In this document: piece after piece, positions 7,691 through 14,423 of the stretch
Position numbering within the stretch: the first letter of the stretch is position 1
Layout: every line of letters begins with the position of its first letter
Assembly: GCA_030628905.1 (NCBI GenBank)
Contig: DAOVQB010000081.1
Span: 1-18,301, forward strand
Reading direction: 5' to 3'
Source: DAOVQB01 sp023128935
GTDB taxonomy: Bacteria; Eisenbacteria; RBG-16-71-46; CAIMUX01; WJJG01
DNA length: 18,301 nucleotides
The notes under the pieces: model-generated
The model's database searches: none
What the model was told of the DNA's origin: nothing
What the model saw: only the letters and a program-made list of their open reading frames with translations
Translations under genes and position numbers: made by a program

Positions 7691-8090
7691 ATCCGATGCA
7701 TTGCGCTCCCTCGTCAAGTGGGTGCTCGAGGGTGAAGGTGCCGATCCCGACTGCCATGTGGAACTCGTGCTGTTGCGGGACGGACCGATGGCAGAGCTGA
7801 ACGCCCAATACAGGGGCCGTAGCGGGGCGACCGATGTACTTGCCTTTCAAACGGATCCTGAAGGATGGCCGGCGGAGGAGGCCCCGCTATGGGGCACGGT
7901 CGTCGTTTCCGTCGACCGGGCCGTGCAGCAGGCCTCCGAGCGGGGCTTGAAGACCGGGGCGGAGATCCGGCGCCTGGTTGTCCACGGCCTGCTCCATCTG
8001 GCCGGGTACCGGGATGGGACTCCTGCTGAACGAGCGCGCATGCGCCGGCGTGAGAATCGCTACCTGCAGCCACGAACCAGAAGGAGGTGA
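7635..8090 (+). CDS. ybeY: Endoribonuclease YbeY (rRNA maturation factor), variant zinc site
   Basis: A 151-residue UPF0054/YbeY protein, a zinc-dependent single-strand endoribonuclease needed for 16S rRNA 3'-end processing and 70S quality control. The N-terminal NRQR (11-14) and GATDVLAF (64-71) are family signatures. The metal site is H117-G-L-L-H121-L-A-G-Y-R-D127: the third ligand is Asp where E. coli has His124. An Asp there is, to my knowledge, also found in Bacteroidetes-type YbeY, so the enzyme is likely active. GTG 7635 is chosen because GGTGGAG lies 7 nt upstream and homologues begin right before the V-x-x-x-NRQR segment. An ATG at 7599 would add 12 atypical residues. It overlaps the HD gene by 56 bp. 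Confidence 0.9.
   Translation: MAKSQRVHLLNRQRKLKLESDALRSLVKWVLEGEGADPDCHVELVLLRDGPMAELNAQYRGRSGATDVLAFQTDPEGWPAEEAPLWGTVVVSVDRAVQQASERGLKTGAEIRRLVVHGLLHLAGYRDGTPAERARMRRRENRYLQPRTRRR
8081..8090 (+). promoter_or_regulatory. Near-perfect Shine-Dalgarno sequence inside the end of ybeY
   Basis: AAGGAGGTGA is complementary to the full anti-Shine-Dalgarno end of 16S rRNA. It overlaps the last codons and the stop of ybeY, 12 nt before the ATG at 8103, supporting that start for the first CBS-domain gene. A second purine stretch (GAGAGG) lies in between. Confidence 0.75.
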
Positions 8091-8102
8091 GAGGGACCTT
8101 TC

Positions 8103-8936
8103 ATGCCTGAGCCCGGCTCTCAAGTGCCAGTTGTCACTGCGTTTCTTGCCGCGGCACTTCTCGCCATGGCCGGTTTCTCGATCCTGTGGCAGCTCTTGCG
8201 TGCTGTCAGGCGCAAAGATCGATCTACTGGCTTTCCTGCCCCGCTATTCTGGGTTGGCATCTTCGCGTGGGTGACGCTCGGGTTTCTCCTTCGTAGTGGA
8301 GCATGCTGTGGCGGCATCCAAGGGGTTTGGCGTTGGCTGCTCCCCTCTATCGGATTGCTGGTTTTGGCAGTGGTTCAATGGTTTGGAGAGGGGTTGTCGC
8401 AGGTGCACGCAGAGGATTCGGGCGGGGCCGGTGCAGACGAGTCAGGGGATCAGAAGCGGGCAGATCTCGACGCAGATGACATGCGCTTGCTGCATCGCCT
8501 AGTGGTGCTACTCGGGCGGCGAGCGGCGGGGCTCATGGTGCCTATGTCTCAAGTGTCCTGTGCCAGTGAATCGGATGGGCTCAATCGGGTGCTCGAGCTA
8601 CTGACGGCCCACGAGGGGGTTCGGATTCCCGTGCTCGATCGTTCCCGATCCCGGGTCCTGGGTGTTATTGACGGGCGGGAACTTGTGCCCCGTCTTTTTC
8701 CTGAATCTGCTGCGGAGCCCGACGCGAGTAACTCCTCGGTGGCAAGGGACCTTTGCAGGCCCATTCCGTCTGTGTCCGCCCGCGAACCGGCTCGGGAAGC
8801 CTTGGAAGCCCTGCGTCGTGGCAAAGCGGGCGTGGCCGCGGTCGTTGACCCCAGAGGGCAGGTGATCGGGTTCCTGGCCTGGCAACCGATCTTCCGAACC
8901 CTCCTGGGCTGTCGGTTCGAAGGCAGGACGCTATGA
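8103..8936 (+). CDS. CBS-domain membrane protein, divergent CorC/HlyC-like paralogue
   Basis: A 277-residue protein with about three N-terminal membrane segments (roughly 10-32, 44-62, 75-95). An acidic linker (100-122) leads to a CBS pair (about 128-197 and 208-265; LMVPMSQVSC ... RIPVLDRSRSRVLGVIDG, and AVVDPRGQVIGFLAW). This is the architecture of CNNM/CorB/HlyC proteins implicated in magnesium/cobalt efflux. However, the membrane part is too short and unlike a typical DUF21 domain, and the C-terminal CorC_HlyC domain is missing. It ends in ATGA overlap with a second, fuller CBS protein, so the two probably arose by duplication and may form a heteromer. Its own transport activity is doubtful; a regulatory subunit is possible. 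Confidence 0.8.
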   Translation: MPEPGSQVPVVTAFLAAALLAMAGFSILWQLLRAVRRKDRSTGFPAPLFWVGIFAWVTLGFLLRSGACCGGIQGVWRWLLPSIGLLVLAVVQWFGEGLSQVHAEDSGGAGADESGDQKRADLDADDMRLLHRLVVLLGRRAAGLMVPMSQVSCASESDGLNRVLELLTAHEGVRIPVLDRSRSRVLGVIDGRELVPRLFPESAAEPDASNSSVARDLCRPIPSVSAREPAREALEALRRGKAGVAAVVDPRGQVIGFLAWQPIFRTLLGCRFEGRTL

Positions 8937-10231
8937 GCGGGCAGATGCTGCTACTGGCCTTGCTCGGTCTCTACCTGGCGGCGGGACTGGTCATTGCGGC
9001 GCGCAGGCGTGCCCTGATCCAGGCTACTCACCGGACTGCATCACGTGGGCATACTGATGCGGGGCTGCGGCAGAGGGCTGGCGAGAAATCCGGGCTGGAG
9101 GATGGGGGCAGCTTGACCTTTTGGGTCGCGCTCTTCGGGGCCTGGATGATGGGTGTCGTTCCCGCATGGGCTCTGCGCTCTGAGCTTACAGCCCTCATAT
9201 TGGGGATCACCTGTATCGGGATCTTTTTGCTTCTCTTGCAGGTGGGCATTTGGCTCAGGGACCGCGCCGCCCCGCGGCGGTTGCTGTGGATCCTCGGTCC
9301 GGTGCAGGCGATCGAGCTTGCGTCTTCCTGGCATGTGGAGGGCAGAAGGCGTCGCTTGTCCCGGGGGGAGAAGCCATCGTCGGGCCGTGAGAAGGAAGTC
9401 CAGGAGGCGCTTGAGAGCGTCGTTGAGCTGGGTGAGACGACCGTTGGCGAGATCATGGTGCCGCGCAGCGAGATCGCCGCGCTGGAGGAAGGAGCGGACG
9501 TTCGAGCGTGGGCAGCCCTGGTGCAGGTGACGAAACATCTTCGCGTCCCCGTCTACCGTGAAGACCTGGATGAGATCCTCGGAAGCATGGGGACAGAGGA
9601 CCTCTTCCGGAGGCCGGATCCAGCCGCGGCGGTTCGTGGTTTGCTTAGTGAGTTGCGCTTTGTCCCCGAGAGCATGCGCTGCGATGATCTCCTGCGCGAT
9701 ATGATTGCACAGGGTGAGAGGATCGCCATTGTGGTCGACGAGTTCGGGGGCACAGCCGGTTTAGTGAGCGATCAGGACCTCTTCGAGATCCTGCTGGGTG
9801 AGATCAGCGACCAGAACCCCTTCGAAGGACACATGGTTCGACTGGGCGAGCGGTTGTATCTGGCCGACGGTCACTATCGCATCGATGACTTCAACGAATG
9901 GTCCCCGGCTCCGCTGCCCGACGGCGATTACGAGACCCTGGCTGGGTACATCCTGGACCTGCTAGGCAGGATTCCCCCGGAAGGCGAGTGGGTCGAGGCA
10001 CGTGGAGTGGCCCTGGAGGTTACGGCCGCCACCGCGCGCAGAATACTGAAGGTTCGCATCCGCTTTTCAACCACACTGCCCGATTCGGATTCCGGCGGGG
10101 AAGCCGGGAAAGCGAGGAGAGCGGGGAAGGCGGGGAAAGCGGGAAAGGCGGGGAAAGCAGGAAAAGCGATCGGTGGCGCTGGAGTGCACGCCTCCGGGGG
10201 AATAAAGGACAATGGCCATCGTAGAGGATGA
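8933..10231 (+). CDS. CorC/HlyC (CNNM)-type CBS-domain protein with Gly-Lys-Ala tail
   Basis: A 432-residue protein with an N-terminal membrane segment (4-22), two more hydrophobic segments (about 60-78 and 84-106) and a CBS pair (about 172-230 and 238-292; EIMVPRSEIAAL, then IAIVVDEFGGTAGLVSDQDL). A C-terminal CorC_HlyC transporter-associated domain follows (about 302-382; GHYRIDDFNEW ... YETLAGYILDLLGRIP). The family includes magnesium/cobalt exporters and was once called hemolysin C. The membrane part is shorter than a canonical DUF21 and poorly conserved. The last 50 residues are low-complexity with eight tandem GKA-type triplets (389-412), a basic tail absent from typical homologues. The gene overlaps the upstream paralogue (ATGA) and recO (20 bp). 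The corC-type gene between ybeY and recO is a common arrangement. Confidence 0.87.
   Translation: MSGQMLLLALLGLYLAAGLVIAARRRALIQATHRTASRGHTDAGLRQRAGEKSGLEDGGSLTFWVALFGAWMMGVVPAWALRSELTALILGITCIGIFLLLLQVGIWLRDRAAPRRLLWILGPVQAIELASSWHVEGRRRRLSRGEKPSSGREKEVQEALESVVELGETTVGEIMVPRSEIAALEEGADVRAWAALVQVTKHLRVPVYREDLDEILGSMGTEDLFRRPDPAAAVRGLLSELRFVPESMRCDDLLRDMIAQGERIAIVVDEFGGTAGLVSDQDLFEILLGEISDQNPFEGHMVRLGERLYLADGHYRIDDFNEWSPAPLPDGDYETLAGYILDLLGRIPPEGEWVEARGVALEVTAATARRILKVRIRFSTTLPDSDSGGEAGKARRAGKAGKAGKAGKAGKAIGGAGVHASGGIKDNGHRRG
10097..10168 (+). repeat. 9-bp tandem repeat encoding Gly-Lys-Ala units
   Basis: Eight consecutive 9-bp units of the form GGG-AAR-GCN encode GEA, GKA, RRA, then GKA five times, at the end of the second CBS-domain gene. 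The tract is strongly purine-rich on the + strand. In-frame units keep length changes from shifting the frame. It probably grew by slipped-strand replication. Confidence 0.9.
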
Positions 10232-11096
10232 GGCTCTGGTTCTCCGGTCGATGCGCTACCGGGACACCAGTCGGATTGCGATCTTGCTGACCAGGCACTT
10301 CGGGAAGGTGCACATTATCGCCAAGGGGGCGCGTGATCCCAAGAGTCCCTTCGGCGCTGCCCTGGACGTGCTCACGCTCACACATGTGGTTTTCTACCTA
10401 AAAAAGAACCGAACCCTGCACCTACTCAAGGCGGCCTCTGTAGAGCAGGTCTATCTGGCGACATTGTCTGCGCCGGGCGCTTATCACATCGCCAGCGCCG
10501 CGCTCGAGTTCCTTCAGAAAGTGCTGGCGGATGAGGATCCCTGCCCCGCGATTTTTGATGCCCTCAAGCGGTTTCTGGAAGGATGTGAGAGTGATCCCCG
10601 GAACCCGCGTGTAGAGGCACGACTCAAGGCCTTCCAGCTGCACACGGTTTCGCTACTGGGCTATGCGCCGATGCTCGAGCAGTGTGTGCACTGCGGCGGG
10701 AGCGTGGATGACTACGCGGGATTCGGAGTCATTGCGGGCGGGCTCGTATGCAGGAAATGCGCTACTCAAGATCCTGAGAGGTTGCGCCTGCTGCCGGTTT
10801 CGGCCGAAACCTTGCGCCGGCTGCGGGCAACGCTGGCGCAGCAAGGTTCCAGTCAACAACTGGAGGACCGCCCTGAGCGGGATGGAGAGGGCACTGTTGA
10901 GCTGGGAGCGAAAGGTCACGTTGAGCGTGGAGCGAAAGGTCACGTTGAGCGGGAGGAGCAAGGCGCTGCTGAGTTGGACCGCGAGATGACGGCGATTGTG
11001 GAATCCTTCCTCCGTTACCACGTGACCGGATATCAGGGGTTGCGTTCCCTGCGGAGTCTCTCTCAGTGGCAAAAGCTGCGTTCCCAGGGGCGGTAG
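10212..11096 (+). CDS. recO: DNA repair protein RecO
   Basis: A 294-residue RecO, which with RecR loads RecA onto SSB-coated DNA in the RecF pathway and anneals complementary strands. The N-terminal OB-fold is typical (EALVLRSMRYRDTSRIAILLT, then GKVHIIAKGARDPKSPFG). A helical domain follows, and the zinc ribbon is present as C158-x-x-C161 and C180-x-x-C183. The C-terminal helix region (LRYHVTGYQGLRSLRSL) matches the family end. The protein is longer than the usual ~240-250 residues because of an inserted 8-residue tandem repeat (about 221-252), listed separately. ATG 10212 has AAAGGAC just upstream and overlaps the preceding gene by 20 bp, making recO the last gene of the long operon. Confidence 0.92.
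   Translation: MAIVEDEALVLRSMRYRDTSRIAILLTRHFGKVHIIAKGARDPKSPFGAALDVLTLTHVVFYLKKNRTLHLLKAASVEQVYLATLSAPGAYHIASAALEFLQKVLADEDPCPAIFDALKRFLEGCESDPRNPRVEARLKAFQLHTVSLLGYAPMLEQCVHCGGSVDDYAGFGVIAGGLVCRKCATQDPERLRLLPVSAETLRRLRATLAQQGSSQQLEDRPERDGEGTVELGAKGHVERGAKGHVEREEQGAAELDREMTAIVESFLRYHVTGYQGLRSLRSLSQWQKLRSQGR
10873..10968 (+). repeat. Degenerate 24-bp tandem repeat inside recO
   Basis: Four 24-bp units start at 10873, 10897, 10921 and 10945. The middle two differ at only two positions near GAGCTGGGAGCG versus GAGCGTGGAGCG and share AAAGGTCACG; the outer two are eroded. They encode an 8-residue unit (ERDGEGTV, ELGAKGHV, ERGAKGHV, EREEQGAA) in a charged, probably flexible insertion between the zinc ribbon and the last helices of RecO. 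Confidence 0.88.
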
Positions 11097-11168
11097 ATGG
11101 CTTGCCCTGCCCTTGCGTGAAGATAAAAATCGCTTTAGCGAATCAAGCCGCCTCGTGCTAGCTTCTTT

Positions 11169-11236
11169 GTGCCCCGGTCCATAAATAGGGTGACGCAGCG
11201 GCGGCCGAATGCCACCGTATTTATGGATCGGGGCAC
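11169..11236 (+). repeat. Long inverted repeat / RNA hairpin upstream of the dehydrogenase gene
   Basis: GTGCCCCGGTCCATAAATA (11169-11187) pairs with TATTTATGGATCGGGGCAC (11218-11236). All 19 positions pair in RNA, one as G-U; on DNA there is one mismatch. After a G-G mismatch, GGTG (11189-11192) pairs with CACC (11213-11216), leaving about 20 unpaired bases, GC-rich. The right arm ends 59 nt before the ATG at 11296. No T run follows, so it is not a standard terminator. It could be a leader RNA structure, a processing site or the remains of a small palindromic mobile element. Confidence 0.85.
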
Positions 11237-11295
11237 TTACTGCGATGTCCAGACCTGGCAGCGGAATCAAACGTGAGTGGATGGGAGAAAAGCAA

Positions 11296-12978
11296 ATGAC
11301 AACGACGAAAAGAACCGTGAGAGGGGGTAATCCCCAGCCTCAGTATTCTGTGAGCCCGGCTGGTGAGAAGTTCGAGATTCCGCGTGAGAAGACCTACGCC
11401 GCGGAATTCCGTCGCCTGCAGCGCAGGACCAAGAAGGCCCGGGAGGAAGGCAGAGAGATCGTTGTGGTCATGGGAGTTGGATTCGTGGGCGCGGTGATGG
11501 CCGCGATCGTGGCAGACACGGAGGATGTGAAAGGACGTTCCAGCAAATTCGTCATAGGATGCCAGCGTCCGAGCACGCGAAGTTATTGGAAGATCCCACT
11601 CCTTAACAGGGGCGAGTCGCCGGTGAAAGCCGAGGACCCGGAAGTAGATGCCCTAATCAGCCGTTGCGTGAAAGAGAAGAAATCTCTTATCGCCACATAC
11701 AACAACGACTGCCTCAAGCTTGCCGACTGCGTGGTCGTTGACGTTCAGTGTGACTACACGAAGCAAGACCTTGGCAACATGAGGACTGGAGAGGCGGATA
11801 TGGTCGCGCTAGAGGCGACCATGCGCACAATTGGTGAGAAGATCCCGCCGAAATGCCTGGCCCTAATCGAAACCACCGTGGCGCCCGGAACAACGGAATT
11901 CGTTGCCTGGCCCATACTAAAGAAGGCATTTGCCGCGCGCGGCATCAGATCCACTCCCCTGCTCGCACATAGTTTCGAGCGTGTCATGCCGGGAAGAGAG
12001 TATGTCGCGAGCATCCGGGACTTCTGGCGGGTCTGCGCGGGATGCGACGCGGCTGCCCGCAAACGGGTTGAGAAGTTCCTCAGGGAAGTTCTCAACACCA
12101 AGGACTACCCGCTCACGGTCATGGATCGGCCGATCGAGTCCGAGACCACGAAGATCGTCGAGAACTCCTACCGCGCCACAACCCTCGCATATCTCAACGA
12201 ATGGAGCTTGTTTGCGGAGAGAAATGGCGTGGACCTGATCAAGGTCATAGAGGCAATCAAGATGCGCCCGACGCACAGCAATATGATTTTCCCCGGACCT
12301 GGCATCGGCGGCTACTGCCTGCCCAAGGACGGCGGTCTGGGGTATTGGGCCTATCGGCATATACTCGGTTTCGAGGATGGGGACAGCGTTTTCAAGATCA
12401 CACCCACGGCAATAGATATCAACGACACTCGTTCACTGCACGTGGCGGAGCTTACGCGCGACGCGCTCCGCAATATGGGACGCTACATCGCTGGCGCCGA
12501 CGTGCTCATCTGCGGAGCGAGCTACCGTCAAGACGTGGGTGACACACGCTACAGCGGCAGCGAAATGGTAGTCCGCAAGCTCACTGAAATGGGTGCCGAG
12601 ATGCGGATCCACGATCCCTACGTCGACCACTGGTATGAGCTGGAGCAGCAAGACGTGTATCCTGCTCCTGGCCATTCATGGAGCCGGTTCTTCCGCAACC
12701 AGGAGGGGCTGAAGGATGCCAGGGTCTCACACGACCTGCGAGCTGCCTTGAAGGGTTGCGAAGCAGTGATATTCGCGGTGCCGCATGAACCCTATCTGAA
12801 GCTCAAGCCGGAACAGGTCGTCAAATGGGCGGGAGGATCACTTGCAGTGATCGACTGCTTCGGTATCCTCTCCGACGAGGCCATACGCCGGTACTTCGAG
12901 CTTGGGTGCGAGGTGAAGGCGCTAGGGCGGGGGCACATTCAGCGGATCAAAGAGGAGACGCGGGGGAGTCGATCGTAG
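11296..12978 (+). CDS. Nucleotide-sugar dehydrogenase (UDP-glucose/GDP-mannose dehydrogenase family)
   Basis: A 560-residue NAD-dependent four-electron dehydrogenase that would oxidise a UDP- or GDP-linked sugar to the uronic acid for surface polysaccharide. The NAD-binding motif is GVGFVG (60-65). The mid-domain motif ESETTKIVENSYRA holds the conserved Glu, Lys and Asn, and the catalytic Cys is C341 in GPGIGGYCLPKDGG. A C-terminal UDP-binding domain contains ICGASYRQDVGDTRYSGS. At 560 residues it is about 100 longer than usual, with a ~50-residue N-terminal extension and insertions after the first beta strand. The exact substrate cannot be told. ATG 11296 has GGGAG 8 nt upstream; earlier in-frame ATGs (11209, 11244, 11281) lack good sites. 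No other nucleotide-sugar gene adjoins it. Confidence 0.88.
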   Translation: MTTTKRTVRGGNPQPQYSVSPAGEKFEIPREKTYAAEFRRLQRRTKKAREEGREIVVVMGVGFVGAVMAAIVADTEDVKGRSSKFVIGCQRPSTRSYWKIPLLNRGESPVKAEDPEVDALISRCVKEKKSLIATYNNDCLKLADCVVVDVQCDYTKQDLGNMRTGEADMVALEATMRTIGEKIPPKCLALIETTVAPGTTEFVAWPILKKAFAARGIRSTPLLAHSFERVMPGREYVASIRDFWRVCAGCDAAARKRVEKFLREVLNTKDYPLTVMDRPIESETTKIVENSYRATTLAYLNEWSLFAERNGVDLIKVIEAIKMRPTHSNMIFPGPGIGGYCLPKDGGLGYWAYRHILGFEDGDSVFKITPTAIDINDTRSLHVAELTRDALRNMGRYIAGADVLICGASYRQDVGDTRYSGSEMVVRKLTEMGAEMRIHDPYVDHWYELEQQDVYPAPGHSWSRFFRNQEGLKDARVSHDLRAALKGCEAVIFAVPHEPYLKLKPEQVVKWAGGSLAVIDCFGILSDEAIRRYFELGCEVKALGRGHIQRIKEETRGSRS

Positions 12979-13107
12979 GGCCGCATCTGCGATGCAATAC
13001 AGAGGACCGTCCAGTCGACACAGGAGGCCTCCAAACGCCCAGCGTAACCTGTGCGCCACTCCATGTCTTGACATATGGGATGCTTCAAGGGAAAGTCGCG
13101 TTGTGTG

Positions 13108-13118
13108 TTGACAGTCAA
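13108..13118. promoter_or_regulatory. Short inverted repeat TTGACAGTCAA before a PEP-CTERM gene
   Basis: TTGAC and GTCAA flank a single A, 20 bp before the ATG at 13139. A second TTGACA occurs 40 bp upstream (13068-13073). Neither has a good -10 element at 16-18 bp. The symmetric element could be an operator, but it is short and could be chance. Confidence 0.25.
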
Positions 13119-13138
13119 TCCAGGGGGGAGACAGGCAG

Positions 13139-14047
13139 ATGAGATTCCGGAGCATCATGGGCGTAGTCGTAGGTTTTGTCTTCTTCACCGCCACGGTCCA
13201 GGCAACACTTGTTCCGCTGGAATTTGCCCGCGACACAGGGGGGTATCACGGCTTCTCTATGGATCAGTCTACGGAAAAGTACTACCATGTCTCTCACTAT
13301 AACAACGCGTGTCAGCTGCAAACCTATGCCAACCGTACTGACTTTCTGAACAACACCACGCCATCCACTGTTGATCTGCAGCCTGAGGACGGGGGGATCT
13401 TTGGCACCTATCTGGAGGTGATGAACGGAAAGGTCTATGGTCACGACAACCCTGCGAGTGCTACAGCCTCGCGTTGGGACGCCAGTAGCGGGGAAAACGA
13501 TCTGAGTACTGACGTGTTTCCAAATATGGGAGGAGGCAACTCACACGCATTCAACTGGGGCGGGTATTCCGCAGTGAATTTTTTCCAGGACGGGACCGGC
13601 CTATACCTTCTCGGTAAGAACCTCACTGGAGACCATTGGCAGCTGAACCAGCTCGACAATAAAATGAATATTCTGCAAACCAAGACGTTCGACGGTGGAA
13701 CGCTGGGCTATGCCTTCATGATCAATGGAAAGCTCTTCACCTCACAGAATTGCTATATTAATGTCGTAGATAATGTGTTCGATTTCGCAACTGGCACGTA
13801 TTCGCCTGTGGACTATACACTTACGATCCCGAACACGACCTACTACTGGACCAATACCTTCTACGATCCCATCGCCGACACCGCGTATTTCCAACACTCC
13901 AATGAAGGCAAACTATATCAAGTGACTTCCGCTTCCACCGTATTTAACGCACCCGGATCTGTGGTGCCTGAACCTGCCACGCTTGCCCTAATGGGGTTGG
14001 GTATCGCGGGGCTTGCCATCTTCCGTCGCCGCCGGACCGCGTCCTGA
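13139..14047 (+). CDS. Secreted PEP-CTERM sorting-domain protein
   Basis: A 302-residue exported protein. It has a Sec signal peptide (about 1-22, ending T-V-Q-A) and a C-terminal PEP-CTERM domain (276-302): VPEPATLAL, a hydrophobic helix, then RRRR. In bacteria with exosortase this tail is cut and the protein is attached to or released from the surface, usually in step with exopolysaccharide production. The middle part is rich in aromatic and Asn residues with alternating beta-strand-like segments (KVYGHDNP, GLYLLGKN, KLFTSQNC, TAYFQHSNEG). This suggests an all-beta, perhaps propeller-like fold; no family is recognised. The start is well supported by GGGGGGAG 8 nt upstream. It lies 160 bp after the sugar dehydrogenase, so it is probably transcribed separately. 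No exosortase gene is in the window. Confidence 0.87.
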   Translation: MRFRSIMGVVVGFVFFTATVQATLVPLEFARDTGGYHGFSMDQSTEKYYHVSHYNNACQLQTYANRTDFLNNTTPSTVDLQPEDGGIFGTYLEVMNGKVYGHDNPASATASRWDASSGENDLSTDVFPNMGGGNSHAFNWGGYSAVNFFQDGTGLYLLGKNLTGDHWQLNQLDNKMNILQTKTFDGGTLGYAFMINGKLFTSQNCYINVVDNVFDFATGTYSPVDYTLTIPNTTYYWTNTFYDPIADTAYFQHSNEGKLYQVTSASTVFNAPGSVVPEPATLALMGLGIAGLAIFRRRRTAS

Positions 14048-14423
14048 TCCGGGGCGATGCAGCAAGAAGCCTTGTGTTTCGCTCAGCCGGTGGTGTAGCC
14101 AGCGATCTTCGGAGTGTCCCCAGGCGCAACTACTTGCAGCTTGTAGCTACTGCGTTTCTCCCGCGCCCGCGGGCGTGCCCGCCCCCGCCACGATCCTCTC
14201 GCTGCCATTGACGCAAAGCCCTGCAATTGCTCTTCTCAGGAAAAATACGGCTTCTTTAGATTCTGCTTGATTATCTGAGGATTACGGGTATTGATTCCAA
14301 AGGCTTCGTGACACGCAGGATGGGCGCCATCAGTTGGGCTTCAACTAGCACCCTTCAGATGGGCTGTATGTATTCACGGAGGCAAGGACTGATGCAGCAA
14401 TGAATCCGCAAGGGGGGTATCAA
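14048..14423. other. Intergenic region between the two PEP-CTERM genes
   Basis: No credible gene is seen; the short reading frame covering 14013-14270 overlaps the previous gene and has no start signal or recognisable product. The stretch holds a 12-bp GC palindrome CGCCCGCGGGCG (14164-14175) without a T run, then an A/T-richer part with a weak promoter candidate (14267-14294). The last bases are a purine-rich ribosome binding site (AAGGGGGG at about 14410-14417) for the following gene. Confidence 0.5.
14267..14294 (+). promoter_or_regulatory. Weak candidate promoter of the second PEP-CTERM gene
   Basis: TTGATT (14267-14272) and TATTGA (14289-14294) are separated by 16 bp in the most A/T-rich part of the intergenic region, about 130 nt upstream of ATG 14424. 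Both hexamers match consensus only partly. Confidence 0.22.

Noticed and set aside
10873..10968. CRISPR-like array
   Set aside because: The 24-bp units are directly adjacent without spacers and lie in frame inside recO.
11121..11142. Minus-strand intrinsic terminator (TCGCT-AA-AGCGA then TTTTTATCT read on the - strand)
   Set aside because: The stem is only 5 bp and there is no minus-strand gene to its right for it to serve.
11169..11236. Hairpin as a rho-independent terminator of the recO operon
   Set aside because: No T run follows the right arm, and the stem is far longer than needed; kept as an unexplained hairpin.
14164..14175. CGCCCGCGGGCG palindrome as terminator of the first PEP-CTERM gene
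   Set aside because: No T tract follows and the sequence is in a very GC-rich stretch where such palindromes arise by chance.
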